This document shows, piece by piece, positions 7,516-16,253 of a stretch of 34,803 nucleotides of DNA. The DNA comes from G963676205 sp964342525. GTDB lineage: Bacteria; Campylobacterota; Campylobacteria; Campylobacterales; Arcobacteraceae. How positions within the stretch are numbered: position 1 is the first letter of the stretch; every line of letters starts with the position of its first letter. The stretch lies in NCBI GenBank assembly GCA_964342525.1, contig CAYFGQ010000033.1:1-34803 (forward strand), written 5' to 3'. The position numbers and the translations under genes are program-made. The notes beneath the pieces were generated by a model. The model saw only the letters and a program-made list of their open reading frames with translations, had not been told where the DNA came from and ran no database searches.

Positions 7516-8222
7516 TCACCCTCACTTTTATAAAGTTTATATCCTATTCCACTTACATTCTTTAAAATATTGGGGTGAGTTCTTTTTCTTATATTTCTTA
7601 TTTGACTTCGTATTGAGTTTTCAGTCATAATATCATCTTGCCAGATTTCACTCTCCAAAGTTTCATAAGATATTATTTCATCATTTTTTTCTATAAAAAA
7701 CTCTAAAATCTGTCTCTCTTTTCTTCGTAAATCTAACTCTTCCCCATCTTTTATAAAAGATTTAGTTCTATAATTATAATAACAATTTTCACCTAGGTCT
7801 ATATTTGAAAGCCCCGAAGAAATTTCACTATACTCACTCAAACATTTTTTTAAAGCACCTAAAAGATCTTTACTAGTTATAGGTTTTACTAAATATCTTG
7901 TAAGAGCTAACTCTATAGCCTCAACCATAAACTCTTTATTTGTATATGCTGTAGAGACTAAAATTCTTGTATCTTTGTCATTCTGCCTTATTTTAGAGAT
8001 AAGCTCCAAACCACTTATACCAGGAAGGTTTATATCTACTATCATTATTTCTGGATTTACTCGATTATAAAGTTCTAAACCATCTTCTGCACTTCCTGCT
8101 TCATGGACATTTTTACAATATCTTTTTAAAAACTCCATTATATATTCTCTAACATTTTTATCATCTTCTATATATACAATTGTAGATGCAGCAATCTCTT
8201 GTAAAAAATTCTCTTTTATCAA
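7512..8222 (-). CDS. OmpR/PhoB-family response regulator
   Basis: 236 residues: an N-terminal receiver (acidic EDD after IVYI, phosphoacceptor Asp in MIVDINLPG, Lys in YLVKPI) and a C-terminal winged-helix DNA-binding domain (LRRKERQILEFF to GIGYKLYK). The start is TTG at 8222, supported by AAGGG six nt upstream. The stop overlaps the start of the CBS-domain kinase, its likely partner. A minus-strand TATAAT at 8255-8250 gives a short leader. Targets are unknown; no clear repeat that could be its binding site was seen upstream. Confidence 0.9.
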   Translation of the reverse strand: MIKENFLQEIAASTIVYIEDDKNVREYIMEFLKRYCKNVHEAGSAEDGLELYNRVNPEIMIVDINLPGISGLELISKIRQNDKDTRILVSTAYTNKEFMVEAIELALTRYLVKPITSKDLLGALKKCLSEYSEISSGLSNIDLGENCYYNYRTKSFIKDGEELDLRRKERQILEFFIEKNDEIISYETLESEIWQDDIMTENSIRSQIRNIRKRTHPNILKNVSGIGYKLYKSEGE

Positions 8223-8249
8223 AATATACCCTTTTGGAATAACCTATGT

Positions 8250-8255
8250 ATTATA
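8250..8255 (-). promoter_or_regulatory. Candidate -10 box for the regulator-kinase operon
   Basis: TATAAT on the minus strand, 28 nt upstream of the TTG start at 8222, giving a leader of about 20 nt with the AAGGG ribosome site. No convincing -35. The rest of 8256-8400 holds no gene that I can support. Confidence 0.45.
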
Positions 8256-8400
8256 TCAAATAGTGATTATTATTAAATTATTTTCTCAATATTTAAAAGT
8301 ATAATGCTATAGAAAAAAAATGGAATAAAAATGTAAATGTTAAATTTGTGTGATTTTAAAATGAAATAGGTGTGTAGTTTTGTTTGTATAAGTGTACAAA

Positions 8401-8429
8401 AGTACAATAGTTTAAAACTATTGTACTTG
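8401..8429 (-). terminator. Hairpin at the end of frdB, likely terminator
   Basis: Two perfect 14-nt arms (8401-8414 and 8416-8429, AAGTACAATAGTTT and its complement) around a single base, overlapping the frdB stop codon. On the minus strand the stem is followed by only a short T tract, so termination may be partial, or the hairpin may stabilise the frd mRNA 3' end. Confidence 0.6.
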
Positions 8430-9155
8430 TACCATCTTTCTTCTAAGGAAAGCGATTTTGTTTTGAAGAGGTAATTCTTTTGGACAGTTATCTTCACATC
8501 CAAGTAAAGACATACATCCAAAGATACCATCATCATCACCGATAAGCTCATAGAAGTCCTCATCAGTTCTTTGATCGTGTGGATCGATATGGAATCTAGC
8601 AACTCTGTTTAGTCCAACTGCACCAACAAAGTCTTCTCTCATAAGTTTAGTACCACAAGCAGTTACACAGATACCACACTCGATACATCTATCAAGCTCA
8701 AAAGTTTCTGCTGCAATCTCTGGCTCAACTCTCTCTTCTAATTTAGAGATATCTTTTTCCTCATTTGTAACAATCCAAGAGTTAACTCTCTTAGACATAC
8801 CATCCATCCATTTACCAGTATTAACTGATAAATCTTTGATAAGCTCAAATGCAGGCATTGGTAAAAGTTGAATTTTACCATTTGGATAGTTCTCTTTAGT
8901 GATAAGAGTTCTACAAGCTAGTTTTGGTTGACCATTTACTAACATACCACAAGATCCACAGATACCTGCTCTACATACGAAGTCGAATGATAGATTTGGA
9001 TCCATTGTTTCTCTAATTTTAGTAAGAGCAATAAATAAAGTCATACCTGGAGTTTCTTCTAACTTATAATCAACGAAGTGAGGTTTTGACACCTTACTTA
9101 GTGGATCATATTTTAATGCTGTTATAGTGATTTCTCTACCTTTTTCAGTACTCAT
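8418..9155 (-). CDS. frdB: Fumarate reductase iron-sulfur subunit FrdB
   Basis: 245 residues. It carries electrons from the haems of FrdC to the FAD of FrdA through three clusters. The [2Fe-2S] ligands are C61, C66, C69 and C81; the [4Fe-4S]/[3Fe-4S] ligands are C157, C160, C163 and C167 plus C214, C220 and C224. It faces the cytoplasm, bound to the membrane by FrdC. It is the last gene of frdCAB and its ATG overlaps the frdA stop by one base. Length is close to Wolinella FrdB (about 239). In this phylum the complex is the menaquinol:fumarate reductase and may also act as succinate dehydrogenase. Confidence 0.95.
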   Translation of the reverse strand: MSTEKGREITITALKYDPLSKVSKPHFVDYKLEETPGMTLFIALTKIRETMDPNLSFDFVCRAGICGSCGMLVNGQPKLACRTLITKENYPNGKIQLLPMPAFELIKDLSVNTGKWMDGMSKRVNSWIVTNEEKDISKLEERVEPEIAAETFELDRCIECGICVTACGTKLMREDFVGAVGLNRVARFHIDPHDQRTDEDFYELIGDDDGIFGCMSLLGCEDNCPKELPLQNKIAFLRRKMVQVQ

Positions 9156-11140
9156 TACTTATCTCCTATTCTTTCATTTTTTTCTTTATAGTTCATTGGA
9201 AGATTAAAGTTCATAAGAGCATCTTGAATCTCATGTCTATCTTTACCTTCAGCTTCCATTTTCTCTCTAATTGTATCTACTTCTTCTTGTCTCTTAGCAG
9301 AATCATCGTGCTCAATAATCATACCCTTAGCACCATATCCTCTAAACGCTGGAGGCATTTCCATTTTCATAATATCTAATGGCTCATAGTTAATTGTTGG
9401 TAATGTATCTTCTTCATTTGTCCATGAAGAAAGTGTTCTATTTAACCAGTTAGCATCATCTCTTTTTGGGAAATCTTCTCTATAGTGTGCACCTCTAGAT
9501 TCAGTTCTATCTCTAGCACCAACAGCAGCACATAATGCAACTTTTAACATTCTTGGTACTCTATATGCATCTTCAAGCTCTGGGTTACCAGATCTCTCTT
9601 TAGATTTAACTGTGATGTTTTTAGTTCTTTTTAGTAGATCCTCAAGCTCATTTACAGCTTCTTCAAGACCTTGACCATTTCTAAAGATACCAACTTTTTC
9701 ATCCATTAGCTCTTGCATTCTTCTTTTAATATCATAGATGTTTTCATCACCACTATAAGCTAAGATTTCATCTAAGTATTTATCTTGTTTATCAATGAAC
9801 TTTTCAACTGCAGCAGTTGGAATAGAAACATCAGCTTCTAAACAATAATCAGCGAAGTAGTTACCAATAATCATACCAGCAACAACTGTCTCAGATACTG
9901 AGTTTCCACCAAGTCTATTAAATCCGTGCATATCCCAACAAGCAGCTTCACCACAAGCAAATAAACCATTTAACTTTTGTGATTCACCTGTTGGTTTTGT
10001 TCTAATTCCACCCATTGAGTAGTGTTGCATAGGAAGAACTGGAGCCCAACCTTTTTGCCCTTCATCAGCTGGATCAATACCATTAAATACTTCACAAATC
10101 TCTTGAACATCTCTAAGGTTCTTTTCAATGTGCTCTCTACCAAGGATAGAGATATCTAGCCATACGTGATAACCATATGGAGAAGGAACACCCTTACCAT
10201 TTCTAATATGCTCAATCATTCTTCTAGATACAACATCTCTTGAAGCTAGCTCTTTTTTCTCTGGCTCATAATCTGGCATAAATCTGTGACCATCAACATC
10301 TCTAAGGATACCACCATCACCTCTACAACCTTCTGTTAGAAGAATTCCTGATGGAACGATTGGAGTTGGGTGGAATTGAACAGCTTCTATATTTCCAAGT
10401 GTAGCGATACCAGTCTCAAGTGCAATTGCAGCACCAGTACCTTCACAAATTACAGCATTTGTAGTTTGTCTGAAGATTCTACCATATCCACCTGTAGCAA
10501 TACAAGTACCTTTTGCAACATAAGCTTCAAGCTCACCAGTTACAAGATCTCTTACAACAGCACCATAACATCTATTGTTTTCGTGGATGATACTAAGAGC
10601 TTCTTTTCTATCTCTAATATCTACATCGTGTTTTAAAGCTTCATTAGCAACACCAAATAACATTGTATGTCCAGTTGCATCCGCTGTAAAACAAGTTCTC
10701 CATTTTTTTGTACCACCGAAGTCTCTTGAGTGGATTAATCCGTGTGCTTTTTTCTCTTCAACAATTGTTGTTTTCTTAGCATTGATTACCGCTTCTCTTG
10801 GTCCCTCTTTAACTCTAGTCCAAGGCACACCCCACGAAGCAAGCTCTCTAATTGCTTTTGGTGCAGTATGAACGAACATTCTAGCAACATCTTGATCACA
10901 TCCCCAGTCAGAACCTTTTACAGTATCTGCAAAGTGTAAATCTTCGTTATCACCTTCTGACATCTTAGAGTTACCTAAAGATGCTTGCATACCACCTTGT
11001 GCAGCAGCTGAGTGAGATCTTTTTACTGGTACTAAACTTAATACAACAGTATTTAGACCCTTCTTTTGACATGCAACTGCAGCTCTAAGACCTGCTAAAC
11101 CTCCACCGATTACTAATGAGTCACAATAATTAATCTTCAT
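9155..11140 (-). CDS. frdA: Fumarate reductase flavoprotein subunit FrdA
   Basis: 661 residues, containing the FAD and the dicarboxylate site that reduces fumarate to succinate. The N-terminal dinucleotide fold is GGGLAGLRAA at 12-21; the His that covalently holds FAD is H43 in RSHSAAAQGGM. The capping and active-site segments include TEGCRGDGGILRD and ELASRDVVSRRM, the latter with the Arg used for proton transfer in the family. Wolinella FrdA is about 656 residues with the same H43. The gene is one base from frdC and overlaps frdB by one base, so the three are a tight operon in the order C-A-B. Confidence 0.96.
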   Translation of the reverse strand: MKINYCDSLVIGGGLAGLRAAVACQKKGLNTVVLSLVPVKRSHSAAAQGGMQASLGNSKMSEGDNEDLHFADTVKGSDWGCDQDVARMFVHTAPKAIRELASWGVPWTRVKEGPREAVINAKKTTIVEEKKAHGLIHSRDFGGTKKWRTCFTADATGHTMLFGVANEALKHDVDIRDRKEALSIIHENNRCYGAVVRDLVTGELEAYVAKGTCIATGGYGRIFRQTTNAVICEGTGAAIALETGIATLGNIEAVQFHPTPIVPSGILLTEGCRGDGGILRDVDGHRFMPDYEPEKKELASRDVVSRRMIEHIRNGKGVPSPYGYHVWLDISILGREHIEKNLRDVQEICEVFNGIDPADEGQKGWAPVLPMQHYSMGGIRTKPTGESQKLNGLFACGEAACWDMHGFNRLGGNSVSETVVAGMIIGNYFADYCLEADVSIPTAAVEKFIDKQDKYLDEILAYSGDENIYDIKRRMQELMDEKVGIFRNGQGLEEAVNELEDLLKRTKNITVKSKERSGNPELEDAYRVPRMLKVALCAAVGARDRTESRGAHYREDFPKRDDANWLNRTLSSWTNEEDTLPTINYEPLDIMKMEMPPAFRGYGAKGMIIEHDDSAKRQEEVDTIREKMEAEGKDRHEIQDALMNFNLPMNYKEKNERIGDK

Positions 11141-11923
11141 CTATACAGCCTTTGTGTTAGTTAATATTTCAATTTGAGCAGTTGGTTTAAAACTATTACC
11201 AACATTGTTGTTTTCTTTTTGCTCGAAACCAATTTTCATAAATGCGATTAGAGTCATAAGACCTAAAGCAATCATAAATACTGATAATGCATATTTGAAT
11301 TTTTTAAGTTTAGCTCTTGTAGCTCTTGGATCATTACCATCAAACCATCCCCATTTAACAGCTAATCTATATAAACCAATTGAACCGTGTAACTCAACAG
11401 CGATTAATAGAACTAAGTATAGTGGCCACATCCAATCACTTACCATTCTATCTGCACTTAAGTTTGGATCAATAGTTGCAGGTTGTGTCATCATAATATA
11501 TAAGTGAACAGAACCTAAGAAGAACATAATAAATCCAGTTTTAACTTGCGTCATCCACATAGAAGTATCACTATGTTTCATAAGACCCATGTGAATTTTA
11601 TACTTGTTGTATTGTGCGTAGTTAATTGGAAACTTTCTTAGCGCTAGAGCAGCGTGAACAATAAAGATTGTAAATACTACAGATACTGCAATTGTTACTA
11701 AAAACGGGTTTCCACCTTCAAATATGAAACTCGCTTCAAAAAACTTTGCTGTAGCATAAAATGCATCCTTGCTTATTAAAATAGTAGAAACAAAAAGCAT
11801 ATGACCGATCATAAATAGACCTAAGATCAGACCTGTTGCACTTTGTAAATAATCCAGCTTTGCTGGTGTTCTACTCTTTAAACCATCCTGTGTTTTACCT
11901 GTAAATGCCTCATAAAGACTCAT
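11141..11923 (-). CDS. frdC: Fumarate reductase dihaem cytochrome b subunit FrdC
   Basis: 260 residues with five membrane helices; it anchors the complex, holds two haems b and oxidises menaquinol. From memory the Wolinella ligands are H44, H93, H143 and H182; here H41, H90, H140 and H179 match at a constant offset of three. The menaquinol-site Glu (Wolinella E66) is E63 and the 'E-pathway' Glu (E180) is E177, so the coupling residues appear intact. The ATG has an AAGGAG ribosome site. The leader holds an inverted repeat at 11976-11993. First gene of the frdCAB operon. Confidence 0.95.
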   Translation of the reverse strand: MSLYEAFTGKTQDGLKSRTPAKLDYLQSATGLILGLFMIGHMLFVSTILISKDAFYATAKFFEASFIFEGGNPFLVTIAVSVVFTIFIVHAALALRKFPINYAQYNKYKIHMGLMKHSDTSMWMTQVKTGFIMFFLGSVHLYIMMTQPATIDPNLSADRMVSDWMWPLYLVLLIAVELHGSIGLYRLAVKWGWFDGNDPRATRAKLKKFKYALSVFMIALGLMTLIAFMKIGFEQKENNNVGNSFKPTAQIEILTNTKAV

Positions 11924-11975
11924 TCGGGCTCCTTTTCTTTAGAGATTTTAGATACAAAAAGATATCTACTTCACC

Positions 11976-11993
11976 TAACTTAAATTCAAGTTA
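11976..11993. promoter_or_regulatory. Inverted repeat in the frdCAB leader
   Basis: TAACTT-AAATTC-AAGTTA, two perfect 6-bp arms about 53 bp upstream of the frdC start. A minus-strand TATTAT-type -10 lies further upstream around 12002-12007, so the repeat would fall close to the transcription start, where a repressor or an RNA hairpin could act. Short AT-rich repeats are expected by chance in this sequence. Confidence 0.3.
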
Positions 11994-12115
11994 AGGGCAG
12001 TATAATATCATCACATTATGTAGAAATTGTGTTACAAATGTATACTTCCTACATTTTGCTGAGCGAATTGTATCTAATTTCGCCATAAAGTTTTTTTAAT
12101 TAATTATAGTTCAGG

Positions 12116-12121
12116 TATAAT
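12116..12121 (+). promoter_or_regulatory. Candidate -10 box for the PAS-PAS kinase gene
   Basis: TATAAT, 45 nt before the ATG at 12167, with a T-rich tract at the -35 position, as is usual for promoters in this phylum. The 243-bp region between frdC and this gene holds no ORF that I can support. Confidence 0.45.
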
Positions 12122-12166
12122 TTTTTATTATAACTACACAAAATAAAAAGTATTTCAAGGGTTTAA

Positions 12167-13624
12167 ATGTCTGAGGATTTAGAAAAATTAAGACAAAACA
12201 ATAAAGAGTTGAGACAAATTGTCAATAATTCATGGGATGGTATCGCAATAATAGATAAAGATTCAAAGTTTATTTATACAAATCAAGCTTGTTCACCCAT
12301 ACTTGGTTTTCCTGCTGAGGAATTAAAATCAAGCCTTTTTTCGTATCTTTTATTAGATAAATATAAAGAACCTTTTAAAAACCTTTTAAAAAAAGTAAAA
12401 GAAGATATATACTCAAACAATCTACAAGTGGTTTGTAAAAGAAAAGATGAACAAAATGTTTATCTACTTCTTACTGTAAGTCCTATGATAAATGATGATT
12501 TTTTAGTTTTAAATCTAAAAGATATTACAAAACAGATCTCAGATGATGAAATACTTAATAATTATGTAATCTCTTTACATACTAATAAAGATGGTATCAT
12601 CCAAGATGCTAGCCGAGCATTTACACATATAAGTGGTTATAGCAAAGAGGAACTAAAAGATCAACATTTTACTATAAATCTTCACAAAGATATGCCAAAA
12701 AGAGTATTTGAAGAGATGGCAAAAACCCTAAGTAGAGGTAAACAATGGCAAGGTGATCTAAAATTTACAAAAAAAGACTCAAATGAATATTGGATAAATA
12801 TGACCACTAAACCAGTTTATAATAAATATGGAGATGTTACAGGATATACAGCTTTAATGTTTGATATCACCACAGAAATCACCTTAGCAAAACAAAAGCA
12901 AAGCTTACAAAAAGAAGTGGGTCGTGCAAAAGAAGATATCAAAATGAAAGATGCAAAACTTGAAGTGATGGGGGAAACCTTACAAATGATATCCCATGAG
13001 TGGAGACAACCACTAAATATCATCTCAATTCAATCCCAAAAACTTGGACTTTCATATATGATGGGAGATATTCCAAGTAGCGAAGAAGCAACAGAAGCTC
13101 TTGATGATATAAAAAATAAAGCAGATGAATTATCATCTATTATTGAAGATTTTCAAACTTTTGTAGAACTAAAAGAGAGTAAAAAACCTGCAAATCTTAC
13201 AGATATCATAGAGAAGGTTCTTAGTGAATTTAATGCTAATTCCATAGAAATCAATCCAACCCTTAGGAAAATAAAAGATTTTGATACCTATCCAAATGAG
13301 CTCAAAAAAATTATAACAAATATTATACAAAACTCAAAAGAAGCCATTGAGAGAGAAAATATATCAAATGGTAAAATTTCCATCCAGACTTACAATGAAG
13401 ATAGTACAAGAGCAACCATAAAAATTATTGATAATGGTGGTGGTATAAAATCAGATATGGATAAAATATTTAACCCCTATTTTAGTACTAAAGATAAACA
13501 ACATGGAGTTGGTCTTGGACTATATATGTGTAAGCTTATTATTGAGCTACATCTTAGTGGTCAAATTGATGCCTCAAATAGTGAAGATGGAGCTATATTT
13601 AAAATAACCATACCTATAAAATAG
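12167..13624 (+). CDS. Cytoplasmic PAS-PAS sensor histidine kinase, no adjacent regulator
   Basis: 485 residues, no membrane segment. Two PAS domains (about 12-122 and 130-240) precede a short coil, the dimerisation domain with phosphoacceptor H277 in ISHEWRQPL, and a HATPase domain with N-box (ITNIIQNSKEAI), DNGGGI and GVGLGLYMCKLI. An AAGG ribosome site lies before the ATG. There is no response regulator next to it, so the partner must be elsewhere. It is divergent from frdCAB; a role in sensing redox or electron-acceptor state would fit the location and the PAS domains but is only a guess. A long foldback follows the stop codon. Confidence 0.9.
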   Translation: MSEDLEKLRQNNKELRQIVNNSWDGIAIIDKDSKFIYTNQACSPILGFPAEELKSSLFSYLLLDKYKEPFKNLLKKVKEDIYSNNLQVVCKRKDEQNVYLLLTVSPMINDDFLVLNLKDITKQISDDEILNNYVISLHTNKDGIIQDASRAFTHISGYSKEELKDQHFTINLHKDMPKRVFEEMAKTLSRGKQWQGDLKFTKKDSNEYWINMTTKPVYNKYGDVTGYTALMFDITTEITLAKQKQSLQKEVGRAKEDIKMKDAKLEVMGETLQMISHEWRQPLNIISIQSQKLGLSYMMGDIPSSEEATEALDDIKNKADELSSIIEDFQTFVELKESKKPANLTDIIEKVLSEFNANSIEINPTLRKIKDFDTYPNELKKIITNIIQNSKEAIERENISNGKISIQTYNEDSTRATIKIIDNGGGIKSDMDKIFNPYFSTKDKQHGVGLGLYMCKLIIELHLSGQIDASNSEDGAIFKITIPIK

Positions 13625-13627
13625 CCT

Positions 13628-13719
13628 TTGAGGTTTTGTGCTATCAAAATTTTAAACTAAGTCATACTAATATTAAAAAAGATGACTTAAGTTTCTTTGA
13701 CAAGCACTCAACACCTCAA
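13628..13719. repeat. 92-nt imperfect foldback between kinase gene and pyrD
   Basis: Nested complementary arms, outside to inside: TTGAGGT/ACCTCAA, GTGCT/AGCAC, TCAAA/TTTGA, AAACT/AGTTT and AAGTCAT/ATGACTT, with small bulges and a 16-nt AT-rich loop. It begins four bases after the kinase stop. No T run follows on either strand, so it is not a standard terminator. It could be a miniature inverted-repeat element, a processed or stabilising RNA structure, or an RNA-level regulatory element. The remaining sequence to pyrD (13720-13835) shows a weak -10 (TATACC near 13804) and nothing else. Confidence 0.55.
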
Positions 13720-13835
13720 TCACTTAATATCTCAAGATCTATAATAAAAATAAAATAATATAAGAAATGCTTTTATAACTTTTTAACAAAAATTTCAGTA
13801 AAATATACCCTTTTACGCATAAGGATAAAAAACTA

Positions 13836-14897
13836 ATGATAAGTTATGAAACAATTAAAAAAGTATTGTTTAGATTTGAGCCTGAGACAGCTCATCATAT
13901 AGCAGAATTCGCACTAAAAAATCTTCACACATGTAGATTTATAAACTCCCAAATGGTACAAAGAAACTTTGTTGATGATGTAAGACTTCATCAAGAGCTT
14001 TTCGGTGTAAAATTTTACAACCCAGTTGGTTTAGGTGCAGGATTTGATAAAAATGCAACTATGGTAAAAGCCATGCCAGCACTTGGATATGGTTTTACAG
14101 AGATTGGTACTATGACACCAAAAGAACAAGAGGGAAATGCTAAACCTAGAATGTTTAGATATCCAAAATACAACTCTGTTCAAAACGCTATGGGATTTAA
14201 CAACAAAGGTTCATACACTGTATCTTCAAACCTAAGAGGTGTTTATCCATTTTCTATCCCAGTTGGTGCAAATATCGGTAAAAATAAAGTTACACCTGAA
14301 GATAAGGCTATAGAGGATTATGAGCTATTAATTGAGACTTTTAAAGATATCTGTGATTATCTAGTTATCAATATCTCATCTCCAAATACGCCAAACCTTA
14401 GGGATCTTCAAAATGAAGAGTTTATTAAAGCCCTATTTGCAATGGCAAAAGATAAAACTGATAAACCAATCTTACTAAAGATTGCTCCAGATATGGAAGC
14501 TGATGTGGCTATTGATTTATGTAATACAGCAGTTGCAAGTGGTGCAAATGGTATTATTGCTACAAATACAACTATTGACTATACCCTACTTCCTGGGGCT
14601 AAAAACTTTGGTGGACTTAGTGGTGAAGTACTTAGAGAAAAATCATACGCCATCTTCAAAGAGATAGCAAAAGAGCTTTTTGATAAAACGACTCTTATCT
14701 CTGTTGGTGGTATTAGTACAGCAGATGAAGCATACAGAAGACTTAAAGCTGGAGCAAATCTTGTACAAAGCTATTCTGGACTTATATTTAAAGGTCCAAG
14801 CATGTGTAAAGATATCAATAATGGTATCATTGAACTTATGAAAAAAGATGGGTTTGAAAATATTAGCGAAGTGATCGGTGCAGATTTAAAAGCATAA
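13836..14897 (+). CDS. pyrD: Dihydroorotate dehydrogenase (quinone), class 2
   Basis: 353 residues. It oxidises dihydroorotate to orotate in pyrimidine synthesis and passes electrons to the quinone pool at the inner face of the membrane. The N-terminal helical extension (residues 1-45) typical of class 2 is present. FMN/substrate motifs include VGLGAGFDKNA, the catalytic-Ser region NISSPNTPNLR, and the phosphate-binding ISVGGIS near the C-terminus. It is the first gene of a plus-strand run with an M16 peptidase, dapA and fabL, the order I recall from C. jejuni Cj0804-Cj0807. Confidence 0.95.
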   Translation: MISYETIKKVLFRFEPETAHHIAEFALKNLHTCRFINSQMVQRNFVDDVRLHQELFGVKFYNPVGLGAGFDKNATMVKAMPALGYGFTEIGTMTPKEQEGNAKPRMFRYPKYNSVQNAMGFNNKGSYTVSSNLRGVYPFSIPVGANIGKNKVTPEDKAIEDYELLIETFKDICDYLVINISSPNTPNLRDLQNEEFIKALFAMAKDKTDKPILLKIAPDMEADVAIDLCNTAVASGANGIIATNTTIDYTLLPGAKNFGGLSGEVLREKSYAIFKEIAKELFDKTTLISVGGISTADEAYRRLKAGANLVQSYSGLIFKGPSMCKDINNGIIELMKKDGFENISEVIGADLKA

Positions 14898-14909
14898 AAA
14901 AGAAACAAA

Positions 14910-16253
14910 ATGAATACAAAAAAAATTTTACTTTTTAGTTTATATTTTTTAATTTTAAAAGGGGTTTTGATGGCAAATAGCCTTCCAAAATATTATACAA
15001 AAGAGTTAAGCAATGGACTACAAATAGTTGCTATCCCTATGAAAAATGACTCAAACGTAATATCAACTGATGTTTTTTATAAAGTTGGTAGTAGAAATGA
15101 GGTTATGGGGAAAAGTGGTATTGCACATATGCTTGAACACTTAAATTTTAAATCAACAAAAAATCTAGATGCGGGTGAATTTGATGAGATTGTAAAGGGG
15201 TATGGTGGTGTAAACAATGCTAGTACTAGTTTTGACTATACACACTATTTTATAAAATCATCTAAAAAAAACCTAGATAAATCTCTAGATCTTTTTGCTG
15301 AACTTATGGAAAATCTAAATCTAAAAGATGAAGAGTTTCAACCAGAGCGTGATGTGGTAGCAGAAGAGAGACGTTGGAGAACAGATAACTCACCTATGGG
15401 TTATCTATACTTCAAACTTTTCAATAACACATACACATACCATCCATACCACTGGACACCAATTGGTTTTATGGGTGATATTCAAACTTGGACTATTGAA
15501 GATATAAAAGAGTTTCATAAAAAATACTATACACCAAACAATGCTATTGTAATAGTTACAGGTGATATAGATAAAGATGAAGTGTTTGAACATGTGGAAA
15601 AACACTTTAAAGATATCAAAAATACAAATGATAAAGAAAAGCTAGATGATAAAGTTCATATGGTTGAGCCTGAGCAAGATGGTGCAAAAAGAATAATAAT
15701 CCATAAAGAGAGTGAAGTGGAGATGGTAGCTATAACTTACCATATCCCTAACTTTGAGCATGAAGATCAAGTGGCTATGAGTGCCCTATCAGAGATGTTA
15801 AGCTCAGGGAAAAGCTCAAGGCTAAATAAAAGCCTTATAGATGAAAAAAGAATGGCAAACAGTGTATATGGATACAACATGGAGCTAAAAGATCCAGGTG
15901 TATTTTTATTTTTAGCTGTATGTAACCCAGGGGTTAAAGCTGAAGATGTTGAAAAAGAGATCTTAAAAGAGATCAAAAAGATAAAAGCAGGAAAAGTAAA
16001 ACAAAGTGAACTAAATAGAGTAAAGATAAATACAAAAGCTGATTTTATCTTCTCACTTGAAAACTCTTCAAGTGTAGCAAACCTATTTGGTAGCTATTTT
16101 GTTAGGGGTAATATAAAACCACTTTTATCTTATGAAGAGGATATCAATAAATTAAAACTTGAAGATATAACAAAAGTAGCAAATAGATATCTAAATAAAG
16201 ATAATTCGACAACAGTAATATTAAGAAAAAAAATTTTAAAGGATGAGAAATAA
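14910..16253 (+). CDS. M16-family zinc metallopeptidase
   Basis: 447 residues. The inverted zinc motif HxxEH is HMLEH, with the third ligand probably a Glu in VVAEERRW about 75 residues on; the second half is the inactive M16_C domain. From the first ATG the protein has a hydrophobic N-terminus (KILLFSLYFLILKGVLMA) like a signal peptide. However an internal ATG at 14970 has a much better ribosome site (AAAAGGGG at 14957-14964, 5-nt spacing) and starts MANSLPKYYTKEL, as cytoplasmic relatives do. So the location is uncertain. The stop overlaps the dapA start (TAATG), indicating coupling. Substrate unknown. Confidence 0.9.
   Translation: MNTKKILLFSLYFLILKGVLMANSLPKYYTKELSNGLQIVAIPMKNDSNVISTDVFYKVGSRNEVMGKSGIAHMLEHLNFKSTKNLDAGEFDEIVKGYGGVNNASTSFDYTHYFIKSSKKNLDKSLDLFAELMENLNLKDEEFQPERDVVAEERRWRTDNSPMGYLYFKLFNNTYTYHPYHWTPIGFMGDIQTWTIEDIKEFHKKYYTPNNAIVIVTGDIDKDEVFEHVEKHFKDIKNTNDKEKLDDKVHMVEPEQDGAKRIIIHKESEVEMVAITYHIPNFEHEDQVAMSALSEMLSSGKSSRLNKSLIDEKRMANSVYGYNMELKDPGVFLFLAVCNPGVKAEDVEKEILKEIKKIKAGKVKQSELNRVKINTKADFIFSLENSSSVANLFGSYFVRGNIKPLLSYEEDINKLKLEDITKVANRYLNKDNSTTVILRKKILKDEK

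Noticed and set aside
8273..8602. 109-codon minus-strand ORF overlapping the end of frdB
   Set aside because: It lies in another frame of frdB and the downstream spacer, has no ribosome site and no recognisable composition; frdB itself is certain here.
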